This document shows positions 12,662 through 23,007 of a DNA stretch of 64,000 nt, one piece after another. The stretch is from Oscarella lobularis. Lineage: Eukaryota; Porifera; Homoscleromorpha; Homosclerophorida; Oscarellidae. How positions within the stretch are numbered: the first letter of the stretch is position 1; every line of letters begins with the position of its first letter. Below the pieces are notes generated by a model that was not told where the DNA came from, searched no databases, and saw nothing but the letters and a program-made list of their open reading frames with translations. The position numbers and the translations under genes are program-made. Location of the stretch: contig NC_089189.1 in the NCBI RefSeq assembly GCF_947507565.1, positions 124,001-188,000 of the forward strand, written 5' to 3'.

Positions 12662-13911
12662 ATGTTCTTCGCCATCTTGAAACTTGAGCCTTGAGGCGTC
12701 AATTGCTGACTCAAACCGGAATTGAAAACTTGCACCTATTCGTTTCCACCATTCAGAGCGCTAGTTGAATCCGACGTGACCTTCGCGGACCAATGAGCGC
12801 GCTGGGCGGAGCTACACGATTCAAAAGCGAAGAGCACACAGATTTCCCCTCAGTTGCGGCTGAGGGTGGATGCGGCGTGGTTCGCTACGTCTCGTTCTTG
12901 AACGGACCGGCTCGGGGGAAGGCAAAAGGCAAGTCTGGGTGTCGGATCAGCGTGGCCCACGGATAATCCGTGCCGGAGCCCGTAGGCAGGGCGAAGGGGG
13001 GCTTCGGCCTCGGTACGCGCACTGGGCAGAACGATCGCTTAGGTCTTATTGTTGCTAACAAGCACGAACCGCGCTAGGCTCGAGCGGTTACGGCTTGGAG
13101 GGGGTGTTCAAAAACGGTCTGGTTGCCGGCACTTTTCTCACCCGATAGCACGATTAGACCGACGATGATCCGGCTCAGGTGAAGGCATTTCGGGCATTGC
13201 ACTGTCTTTCTTGTCGGCCTCTACAAACAGTGGTCGGCCGTTCTCCACTTCCAGTAGCCCCGGTTCTTCTCTGGAACACATACCGAAGGGTTTGCTTGTA
13301 CCAGCGCGCCGGGGGACTTCGGTATTAGGGACCGACTCTCATCCAGGCGGGTACACGTGGGGTGGCCGATGACGCGCAACTCACCCGATAATTTTTGGAA
13401 GGGAGTCATCGCTTTGCGAAGACTTCCCTGGGCTACGAAGCGTCCGAACCTCCGCGCGGTGTAGCCTGGGTTACGCTAATACGGACGCAAACCAAAAGGT
13501 ACGTACAACGATTATTTTACAGTGACTAATACCATTTTTTTAGGTCGCGCGCTGAAGAAAAATGATGGACGAAGTCAGGAAGACAGAAGGAGAGAAGTAA
13601 GGCCATTGGACACGTTAGATTTTCACGAGAATGATTTTTTGTACTGCATGCGTCTGTGGAAATAAAATATGAGCAAATTGAGCGTGTGGCGTCGTGTTTA
13701 TCTGCCCTTCTTCAGTCTCTCTTTCTGCCGTCCATCGATCTGATTTAGCGAGAGTCGGTTTGCACTATAGAGAAATTAATCTACGAGATGCTACATCAAT
13801 CACAAAAAGTACAAATATTCATAAAAACGTAGGGTTCATCCAAAACTGAAGTAAAAGACTATAAAATATAGGGTACAAGATATGGCTCTCAATTCAATCA
13901 GATTCGCTTTC
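12661..13911 (+). repeat. 1.25-kb direct repeat, right copy
   Basis: The right copy of the direct repeat runs from CATGTTCTTCGCCATCTTG to the end of the kelch-kinase A coding region. It is continuous with an intact kinase gene, so this is probably the original location and the left copy the derivative. The E-box upstream of the RNA unit reads GACGTGAC here (12773-12780) instead of CACGTGAC. No target-site duplication or terminal TG...CA is visible, which argues against LTRs. Confidence 0.88.
12846..13680 (+). ncRNA. candidate spliced structured RNA unit, copy 2
   Basis: This is the second copy of the unit at 10345-11175, with its core sequence essentially unchanged. It has the same 5' hairpin (12847-12866), the same internal stems, the same interleaved 3' stems (about 13431-13488), and the same intron (13499-13543), where only ACACTG has become ACAGTG next to the branch region. 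An AATAAA follows near 13651. Flanks differ more than the core, so either the core is under constraint or gene conversion has homogenised it. It lies on the strand opposite to kinase A, and its 3' end points toward the kinase 3' end. Confidence 0.4.
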
Positions 13912-16376
13912 GGTTAGCGTGAGTATAATGTCGTCGAACATTGGTCGATTCTGCGGATCGAATTGTGTGCATTTCGTCATGAGATCGTCGAAGAACGGCG
14001 GAACATTGAGTGCTTCGCCTTCAGGAAGTTTCTCTCCGCTTTTGACAAGAAAGCGAATAGTATCTCTATCCGTACCTAAAGGTAAATAACTACAGTAGTA
14101 CGCAAGGCCAATGAAAACTAAGAATCAGTTGACCTTGATAGGGATGCTGCCTTTCTCGTATTTCCCAGAGCAAAACTCCGTAGCTATAGACGTCAGATTT
14201 TTTCGCCAAAACTTTTCTCACGACATCGTCGTCTCCAGCGCCGTACGGACGACGGGAATATCGCTCCGGAGCAATGTGAGTGACTGTGCCAGACGGAAGG
14301 GAATCCTTTTGCCGAACTATAGTAATCGAACTGACACCAGACACTTTCGAAAGTCCAAAATCGGCAACCTGAAAATAATATTGACTAAATTATTATTTTT
14401 TTATTTTATTTTTAATCTACCTTGCATATAAATTGATCTTCTCTTTCGTCTGGAATGCGCTCAACCAAGACGTTTTCCGCTTTCAAGTCGTAGTGAATGA
14501 CTGGTGGATGACTGCCGTGGAGATGAAGCATCCCCTTAGCAATTTGCTTCGCAAAAGTGACTCGCGTTTCCCACTTTTCAATCGCTTCTTCGTCTGACTT
14601 GAGAAGACAAGACAGATCTCCTCCGCTCACAAACTCGGTTACGAGGGCGTGGAATCTGTGAGCAGTGCAAACGCCGATCAGACGAACAATGAACGGATTC
14701 GGTTCAATTCGGAGAACAACAGAAGCCTCCTTCTTGAACAATTCCCTGCGAAATAAAAACAATATCCCATCAGAAAAACTCGGTATCAGCTAAACACTTG
14801 TCTGATTTTCTGCGTATATCGGAAAAAACTTTGACGGCGACGGTGATCCCTTTTCCGTCTTTCTTCAGCGTCGCTTTGAAAACATCGCCAAAGCTTCCTT
14901 CGCCAACGCAATCGTCAGCCTCATCATAGACGAGATCCTGTCGGTCGATTTGAAGAGACAGATCCGAAAGTGGTTCCTAAAATAATTATGCTAATAACCC
15001 GCGGCTTGCACACATAATTAAAACCTCGGTCATCTTCTGCGCATGCTTATCGGATTTTGACATTTCGTGTTCGATCGGTTCGCTCAAATTGTGACGGAGG
15101 AGCTTCTCACCAACGCTTTTTAAATCTATTCAATCAATAAAATTAGGCTAAAAACAATATAAAAATTATTTACCATATTTCAAAATGTCGAAAAGCGCTC
15201 CTGGTTTTCTCTCGGTATATTTATAGGGTGATCCTCCATATCGCAGAATAAAGAGAAGACCTCTTCTAACAATAGAGCAGACTGACTGATCTCCTGTTCG
15301 AATGGGCTCATCTGATATTGAGATCTGTCAAATGAACTTTGTCATCGTAGAATGTCATATGAAAATATTTCAATTACCTTTTTGCACTTTTGAAAGTCAA
15401 TTAGAATCATTTGGGCCAGAGACACAGGAAACAAGTCTTTCCCATATCCCCACAAGACAAAAGCAACTGGCCCCCCTAATGTGGGAATATCAACAACAAC
15501 CGTCGAATGGGTGAATCGAGGAATGAGATGATCATCCAATTTCATTGCAATCCACTCCTACGCAAATAAATCACATTAATTAATTAATAACAAAGCTATC
15601 TCATTACCAGTGAACTGAACATGAATAGAAAAGCATCATGAAAAACTTGACCAGGACTATCGCCGCCAATGAGAATTGCCCTATTAATATCAACTGTGGT
15701 GAAGGAATGTGCGTCTCGAGGATGTGGTTTTTTTCCTGTGCATTGAGCTGGAATCCAATTCCCTTCAAACAAATGTCTACATTCAATTCAAAAATAATAA
15801 TTTTACAGGTCACTCACTCTTTTGGATGCAAAACAACCAAACTTCATTGTTCCACCCCTCGCCAGGATTATTTGAATTAGGAATGAATTGAGATCCGTCT
15901 GGTATTGGTGAAACAATCGTTGTTCCGTATCCGCCCATCATGACGAGATGTTCGTCTCCTTTCTTCCCTAATACGCACATTCCATGGCTCGTTCTCCCGC
16001 TGGGCGTTGATTGGTCATTGGAATGGATTCGTTGCCATTCCAACGTCAATCGATCCAATTTGTGAACATCGTTCAAAAAGACACGACGGCCATCAGACGA
16101 GAAGTAGAAACCACCAAATTGATAAATGTCCCGATTTTGGACGACACCGATTCGTGCGTTGAAACATGGATGAGGAAGGTCGGATGGGCTGTTGGATGTT
16201 GCTCGTCGTTCATTCCATTGACTTGTCAACAGATTGAAGCACTCCATCAAATCGGGAAAACACAAGTACGTCTCTCCCGTCCATTCTCTCACCGCTACTC
16301 CTCCCCACAGAAGCATTTCATCATTGATCACGGCGGCGGCGTGTCCATATCGAGATGACGGACACGCGGATGACAT
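13894..16376 (-). CDS. kelch-repeat TKL protein kinase (paralogue A)
   Basis: The N-terminal half carries kelch blades with the typical hydrophobic-GG signature (HAAAVINDEMLLWGG, RIGVVQNRDIYQFGG, HGMCVLGKKGDEHLVMMGG, and LILIGG-like and VAFVLWG blades in the next exons). A short linker leads directly into a TKL kinase domain. Visible kinase parts are: glycine loop GEGSFGDVF (about 14900), VAVKVF lysine, catalytic loop VIHYDLKAENV (HYD, so non-RD), VADFGLSK, APERY, SDVYSYGVLLWEI, and NRP near the end. It ends in LTESESD. ATG at 16376 (MSSACPSSRYGHAAAV) matches the start of the two paralogues. Unlike paralogue B it has no Death domain. A CACGTG lies 202 bp upstream. The likely role is a cytoplasmic signalling kinase; its substrate is unknown. 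Confidence 0.85.
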
Positions 16377-16577
16377 TTTCGAAGAGGAGAAACGGTTCGA
16401 GAGAATCGAATCGAGTGCTTCGATCAAAACGAGTCTAAAAGAAAAGAAATGACAATCGATCAAACAAAATCGGTTGTTGGCATGACAACGACCTTTGCAA
16501 GACGACTCAATCGCGCAGGCAACGACGAAAACGGCTCAAAAACGACAATTACGATGACGAAATCCCGTATTCATTCT

Positions 16578-16583
16578 CACGTG
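16578..16583. promoter_or_regulatory. E-box CACGTG upstream of kelch-kinase A
   Basis: CACGTGAC lies 202 bp upstream of the kinase A start codon. Paralogue B has the same element (GTCACGTGAC, 40957-40966) 203 bp upstream, and paralogue C has CACGTGA (61771-61777) 247 bp upstream. Flanking promoter sequence between A and B (AATTGTCGTTTTTGAGCCG and following) is also conserved. A bHLH-ZIP (USF/MITF/TFE-class) site is the natural reading. Confidence 0.5.
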
Positions 16584-16649
16584 ACTTAGACCACGCACAC
16601 AAACACATTAATTTGCATTATTAATTAGTATCTACTCTTCCAACAATAC

Positions 16650-19600
16650 CTAAATACGTTCTATAAAATGACCGGGAGCAAAGAATTCCACATCTGGGCC
16701 TATCGCGTAACCACTTCGATTTGAATTATGCATTTCGTCCAATAACTTCAATTCCAGCGTTTCAAATGACGGCCGATACTGTGGACGACAGTTCCAGCAC
16801 TCTTCCATCACCTTCCTCAATTCCGACCGACACGGCTAAAAAATAATATTATTTATTTAATTAATTTATTGATGTTCTCACTTTAAATATTTCTGGTCTA
16901 AGTCCATCGTGTACTTGCTGTATAAACGGCGGCTCGTGCTTCACTCCTTTATAGGGCGGATGCTGACACAGAGACATCACTTCCCACATAAAAATTCCAA
17001 AACTCCACACATCCGACTGAGACGTGCATTCAAGCATAGGAGGAAAAGTCTCAGGCGCCGTCCACTGAAGCGGAACAGCGTGAAGATGCTATCAAAACAA
17101 AAAGAGAGATAATTTTTTTAAATACGTGGATTTTTATTTTAATTTATACTGCGTCAGTGCTGCATGATCCGCTGACGGCTTTGCGTGCAAAACCAAAGTC
17201 TGTGATCTGACAGCGTTCATCATCCGTTACATAGACAACACGAGAAGATACAATCTAGAGACCAGAGACTTATTCCACGTCTATATTTCTCTAATATTGA
17301 CTCACTCTTAAAATGCATAGCTTATTTGCTAAATAAATCATTGCTGAACAAATGTCCATGAGCATGTGCAGTAATTGAGACAGGGAGAATTTTCTCCCAC
17401 TGCTACACTCCTAAGATACACTACCCTTCTTCAACTGAAACATATCATATCTATTCTTTTTTACCTTGGCAAAGAATCGCATTACTGAACCGTTTTTGAA
17501 ATACTGTGTTATTATCATTGGTTCTCGCGTAGCTGGTGATATGCCAAAGAGTGTCGTTATGTTTTTGTGATTGAGTTGGACGAGAATTCGACCCTCAATG
17601 AAAAACATATTGCGTCGACTCTCGTCCATTTTACCGCCATCCTATAGTCAGTTAAATTGTTTGGATTTTTAAATATTTGGAACTGACTTTTAGTGTTTTA
17701 ATTAAAACTTCTTTCTGCTCGCCGCTAATCGGATCCATAAAATAACCGTGATGCCTATCACTCAGAAAACCTAAACAACGTACATCAATAATGTTAATTA
17801 ATTTTTGAAAAAATATTCTTTACTATGAGAGAGCTTTTGCCCTTTTCTTATACTCATCGCACTAATTTCCTTATTAGCTAAGAGCAAATTTAAACTATAG
17901 GACGGATTCCGAGGATCCTGAAACTCATCGGAACCCGGAACTAGAAAAATCATGAGACTAAAATAAAAGCCAAACTAAAAGTCCCTACCCGAAGTCTTAA
18001 CATTAAGAGGCGAAGCATTAGAAGTACGCGGCTTCCTTAGAGACCTCGTACCCATCCTTGAAAAAAAAACACACGAAGTATAACTCCATAAAAAAATAAC
18101 AAAGCATTATATACTTATTTCTTGGCGGTAAAGGAGGTGCCCAATTCCTAGGAGGAACCTGTGGAGGAACTGGAGACAATGTCCTATCTTTGTGACCATT
18201 CATGCCTCCTTAATTAATTAATAAGAAATATTTTTTTGAATATTTATTTGTAGGTCTGTGCCTTGGGAAACTCTTGTCTTTGCAGGCAGCGTTGCAGCTA
18301 CTCTTGGATTCGTTTTCCTATAAAAAGACGTCTAATCCCAAAATTGTCATATTGCCATAAAGGCACTCTTACAATTTCAACGATCGACGTGGCGCGACTC
18401 TCGGAAGCGTTGCCACGGACGATTTAACCCCCGTCTCATTTCCAACGTACGCACTCAAATTCTCCCAAGCTAACCCACGTCAAAAAATAACTAGAAAAAG
18501 TAGACATAAGAAGAACTCAAACCAGCGGTCTTCAACTCCACGTGATCAAGATCCGAAGCAACCTTGAAACACTCCTGAAAACACTTGACAGCTTTAACAA
18601 CGTCTCCCTTATAAACATTCAGAGCTCCAAGTTCATTCAAAGCTAAAAATAAATAAAGATTATATAGATTTTATATGGGGCTACGTACTCTTTGCTATAG
18701 ACGCTGAACATGGATTATCAGTTCTCTTTTGAAGGTCAAGAACTTCGGTCATTAGTACTATTTCATCAGCTACGAGTCCCTTCTTTTGATAGATTGCTCT
18801 TAGGCTTAGAAGTGCTATATGGACGTTATAAGATTCGTGTCACGTGTAACGAGTTGTATGGTTTACCTGAAATTATTTTATTTGGATCTGAACTAAGACT
18901 TTTTATGATGGAAACGTGCTCTTCCATCCAATCAGCGGCTTCGTCCAAGTCGCCCATTTCGACAGCCAATTCAGCCAAATGCAGAAGAGCTAAAATCAAT
19001 AAAAATTATATTAATTATCACTTCTCTTTGACGTAGTCCTACTCGAAGCGACGTCAACGTGTTCATCCGTTTTATAGGCACTTTTATACAGAGCCAAAGC
19101 CTCTTTGAACTGCAGTATCGCTTCCTCGTGATCCTCCTTTAGACAGAAATAAGTCCCAAGATGAGAAACAGCTAAGAAAAGAAATATGAAGACGCCAAAT
19201 ATCAAAAAGTTATATATACCCAACCTGATGCCATTAGATCACATGCTCGAGGATTTAATGACTTTGCGTAACGATAGCAACGAACAAAAGAGGAGTACGC
19301 GTTGTCCAACAAATCGACTTCAAGCAACTCAATCCCTTCTTTCAGCCACTCTTAATTAAATAATTAAATAATTATAATTATACTAACTGATATTTTAAAA
19401 CGCCTACTCGTTATTTCATCATAAGATTGGTCATAATCGTCTTGCAATTGGGGAGAATAACGACTTGGACTTGGGGGGGATTTTCGAGATAAACGAGGCG
19501 ATGGAGTTCGAATAGCGCGAGAGCGTTTGAGAGGAGACTCCACAACGTTATCTTCCTCCTCCTCTTCTTCGTCATTAATTTCGATACTCAGATATTTAAG

Positions 19601-20265
19601 TGTTTTGCATAGTTTGCTTTGACGTCGTTTTTGGAGTTCGCGTAGGAGAATTGCTCGCTGTTGCGCGTTTTCTATTCCAAGATGAGTCAAATGAGAGTCT
19701 TCCATTGTAAGTAGACAAGTCAAACTGATCCCTTAAAAAAACAAAATTATTCAAATTATTTAAATTGCTTAGGTACCTGTCAAATGCTTTCGAAGGTCGT
19801 CCAAACCGATCGACGTCAAAAACCGATCACTAGAATCGAAATCTAAAAAAAAAAAACGCGAAGCGAGCGGGATTCGAACACGCGACCTCGCGCGTGGCGA
19901 GCACGCGCACCCGATGACTCATCCTGCCCATCTCCGCCCCCATCGCTGATGTTCTTTCGACACGCGTCGACGAGAAGTCGACAGAGTTGCGGATGCTCGC
20001 GTTCGAGCGCGAGTAGAAAAAGCCGAAAGGCGTGGGGCCCGCGACGGGGGAGAATGTCGAGGAGGCGTGCCGCCTTTTCGAACGACGTTTTCTCGTGGCG
20101 AATCGTCTCGCAGTCGGATAAATCGAATATGGAGCCCATGTGAGGCAGAACGCGATCCACCTTCAGTTTCTTCGTCAGTTCGAAGCGATGATCGAGAAGA
20201 ACGTCGCGATCTAATTGGCGCATGCCTAGAGAATCGTTATCGCTAGGCGACGAGGCCGATGCCAT
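16650..20265 (-). CDS. CARD-SAM-TPR protein with C-terminal tyrosine pseudokinase domain
   Basis: This is modelled as one minus-strand gene. Exon 1 (ATG 20265) encodes a CARD (MRQLDRDVLLDHRFELTKKL to REHPQLCRLLVDA, about residues 15-100). Exons at 19600-19840 encode a SAM-like domain (RFLTSIGLDDLRKHL, HLTHLGIENAQQRAILLREL), followed by an acidic/Ser-Pro linker. Exons at 18530-19345 carry several TPR-like helices (HLGTYFCLKEDHEEAILQFK, ELGALNVYKGDVVKAVKCFQ). A proline-rich SH3-ligand-like stretch (18130-18203) precedes a tyrosine-kinase-like domain: VLIKTLKD lysine (17690), catalytic loop LRIVSSRVVYV in place of HRDLAARNVLV, ITDFGFAR, QWTAPETF, SDVWSFGIFMWEV. The glycine loop is also absent (SHSFLSDRHHGYF). 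DFG and the beta-3 lysine remain. It is probably a death-fold scaffold with a pseudokinase. The join near 18210-18250 is the least certain splice and could separate two genes. Confidence 0.65.
19860..19929 (-). other. tRNA-like sequence across an exon/intron border
   Basis: On the minus strand a B-box-like GTTCGAATCC (complement of 19870-19880) follows a 5-bp stem-loop GCGTG-CTCGCCA-CGCGC, spaced as anticodon and T arms. The acceptor stem (GGCAGGA against TCGCTTC) and the D arm pair badly. It overlaps the end of the CARD exon and the following 44- or 66-nt intron, so a working tRNA is unlikely. It may be a tRNA-derived relic or chance. Confidence 0.25.
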
Positions 20266-20451
20266 TGCCGGTCCGGAGAAGAAATTCGTAGAAGTTTACA
20301 CGCAGTCAGACTTCCGCACAACGAATAGCCCGTATGTACACACAACCCCCCGGAACCATCCTATTCTTTTTTATCTACGACCGACTACTGTCTTATATTT
20401 CGAAAAAACGACGTGATTGTAATTATTTAATACGGACACACCCACCTGTTA

Positions 20452-21848
20452 TTATTCTTCGACTTGCCTTTTTCTAATTTCAACGTCATCTTCGTTGTAT
20501 TCAACTTCCATCATTTCAATATTGTCGTCGTCGTCATCAGTGACGTCATCATTTTGTTCCCTTTCACCCAAATTCAAATTCGATAATGAATCTCGAACTT
20601 CTGCAATTTCAGAAGCAACATCTTCTTCTAATTTTTCATCCTCTTTCATAGCTACTTGTTTCTTTTCTTTGCTACTCACTTCCCTCGTATCCTGCACACC
20701 CTTACCCAATAAAATTCCAAAAGCAGCCTTTATAATGAAAAAGTACCTAAAGAAAATTAATTAAATAATTAAAACCAATATTCCCCACGTACCAATAACA
20801 ATTCATAAGAAAGACAGTCCATAGCATAGTATTGAAGAAAAAGTAGAACGGTCCAGAGGGAATAATACTCAAAGCCTGATGTCCAGCAGAATAGAGAAGC
20901 TTATAAAAGAACCAATAGATTCTCATAACAAACCTAAAGAAAATCTCTTAGGAGACCAAGAGATATATTATATGCTAATCCTATGTACCATGTTATCATG
21001 AATATTCCAAAGCCTATGTTAGCAAGGACTTCCCATACGGAATGGTCTTTTCCATCGCGAGTTTTCATGTAGAGAAAGCACTTGCTTATCTCCAATACAA
21101 CGTCATTCAAATCGTGAAGAAATAGAAGCACAAGACCAATATTGTGATACCTATAAGAAAAATCTCTAATCAAGTATTGATTTTCAGACTTTTCCTTACC
21201 GTATTGCGAGTGAGAAGACTATTAGAAATATAGACACCACGTGGTGAAAGGCCATCATAAAATGATCCTTTCGTTTTTCATCCAAAAAAAATGTTGCATA
21301 TAAAGAATGTATATAGAATCCCAATTGAGCGACGTAAATAACGTAAATGTCACGTGGAACATTGATACCTCTTTTCCAACCTAAGAAACGACGTAATTAA
21401 ATTACATTAATTAATTAATATTTTCTTACCAAACCAAACGGATTCGGGTTTGAAAAAGAATTCGCTGTGTTGCGTCATCAAGTAGAAAGTATAGGTCCAT
21501 GCGGACGTATAATAGAGCGCTTTCCAACCGCTCTCGGGGAATTTTACGGCGTTTTCCGTCGCCATTCTCACGTGACGTACAAATGGCTGCGAAATCGATC
21601 GTTTCCTTACGAAACGAGCTCGCAAATCAACGCATTACCTTGAATATGATTTTTCGGAGTGCGAGACGTAGTATAGTGAAGAGAAGAGCGAGCAGGAGCG
21701 CGATAATGACGTCCTCCTTTCGCCAGAACCCGTATCGCTGCAAATCCTTGAGAAAATCCGCAACGAGACCGTCTCTCGTCTTGCGAACTTCCCTTTCAGA
21801 CATAGCAGAAGTCCATATGTCAGCTAAAGCGGCGAAAACGTTCGACAT
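20452..21848 (-). CDS. ceramide synthase (CERS1-like, TLC domain)
   Basis: This is an ER membrane enzyme that N-acylates sphinganine with fatty acyl-CoA. Exons read MSNVFAALADIW (ATG 21848), a first membrane helix (VIIALLLALLFTILRLALR), KFPESGWKALYYTSAWTYTF, FFFKPESVWFG, the Lag1 motif with tandem His (MMAFHHVVSIFLIVFSLAIR), then RYHNIGLVLLFLHDLNDVVL with the conserved Asp residues. Two more membrane segments follow, then an acidic C-tail ending KRQVEE. No homeobox-like domain separates the first helix from the TLC domain, which resembles CERS1 rather than CERS2-6. Catalytic His and Asp are present, so it should be active. Its upstream neighbour RAB27 is on the same strand, about 100 bp away. 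Confidence 0.88.
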
Positions 21849-21948
21849 GGCAAAATTTTCGAAACTACACGTTCTACAGTAGCGCGCGCGTGTGAACCTA
21901 CATTTGGTGACGTCACGTATACTACATATACAGTAGCACTTGCCAAGT

Positions 21949-22692
21949 CTAACAAGAACACTGTGAACTATTCGAATAATCTCGACTCTTCCTCTTCGTT
22001 TTCTTCATCTCCACTTCCATACTTCGTATGACCTGAGTGACGAGCACGTCCATCATTTCGCTGACGTTCGTTCCCTCTTTCGCACTCGTTTCAACGTACG
22101 ACATATTCAATTGCTGAGCGAATTCATTCGCTTGTTCTTGGGTAACGGCTCGATTAGGCAAATCGCATTTATTGCCCACGAGTATTAAATCGGGTTGGGA
22201 ACGCGAGCAATTTTCTCTCAGTTGCGATATCCAATCGCGACAGTTTAGAAACGATTGCTTATTGGTCAAATCGAAAACGATAACGAAGCCGTATGCGTTG
22301 CGATAGAAAGCTGACGTAATACTACGATATCTAAATTTCTATATATCGAAACTCGACGAGATTAAATACTAATTATTTGCCTTTCTTGGCCTGCGGTATC
22401 CCACAGCTGCAAATAGACTTTTTGGCCGTTTTTCTCGACCTAATTAGGAAGCCACGCCCACGATGAAAACGCCCACCACCCTATGTCGCTTTCTCACGAT
22501 TTTTTCCTTGAAATCGATCGCGATTGTCGTGCTGACTTCCGGGTCGAAGAAGTCTTCGACGTAGCGTAGGAGAAGACTCGTTTTTCCCACTCCGCTGTCG
22601 CCGAGTGCGAGTAATTTCACGAGGCTATCGAATTGCTGATCTCCGGCGCCTGCGCCGGGTTCGTCTTGACTGCCCAAGTGTACGTCTCCCAT
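21949..22692 (-). CDS. RAB27: RAB27-like small GTPase
   Basis: This is a secretory-vesicle and lysosome-related-organelle RAB. The G motifs are all present: G1 LALGDSGVGKTSLL, switch I STTIAIDFKEK, WDTAGQERYRS, VGNKCDLP (NKxD) and ETSAKEG. The C-terminus ends CSC, a CxC double-prenylation signal. The RAB27 hallmark, an insertion between the DFKEK strand and the next strand (VEKNGQKVYLQLWDTAGQE), is represented here in shortened form and spans an intron at about 22440-22480. ATG at 22692 starts MGDVHLGSQDE. The Gln of AGQE is normal. It is divergent with MLF, with 315 bp between the start codons. Confidence 0.85.
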
Positions 22693-23007
22693 TTGCTGCG
22701 ATGCAATCGTAGTCCTTGGCTCCCTGCCTGCAGAAACCGAATGAAGGGCGTGAGAGTCGCGAATCGCGATAAACTACGCAGCGTTGCGCACTTCTTGTAC
22801 ATTCAAAACCAGCGCTTCGGAGAGACCCAGACTGCCAAAGAAGTCCTTAGCTAAACACAGAGACTACGGCCGGTAGACCACAATTGCGACAGAGGCGTAA
22901 AACACTCGTCTTATTGTTCTGCGCAAGTTACTTGCGCATATTCGCGCGCAATCGGACAAACTCAATTAGGAGAGTCCCCGACGTGCAACTGTCGCTTCAG
23001 CGTCGCT
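22693..23007. promoter_or_regulatory. shared promoter region between RAB27 and MLF
   Basis: This 315-bp gap separates the divergent start codons of RAB27 (-) and MLF (+). It is CpG-rich around 22860-23000 and contains no supported gene. Any promoter here must serve both directions or consist of two adjacent promoters. No TATA box stands out. Confidence 0.4.

Noticed and set aside
10151-13911. LTR retrotransposon
   Set aside because: The RT blocks are of non-LTR type. No TG...CA ends, primer-binding site, protease, integrase or target-site duplication can be seen, and the repeats contain the tail of a host kinase gene.
15302-15880. Plus-strand ORFs opposite kelch-kinase A
   Set aside because: They are antisense shadows of kelch exons; the same shadows occur opposite paralogues B and C.
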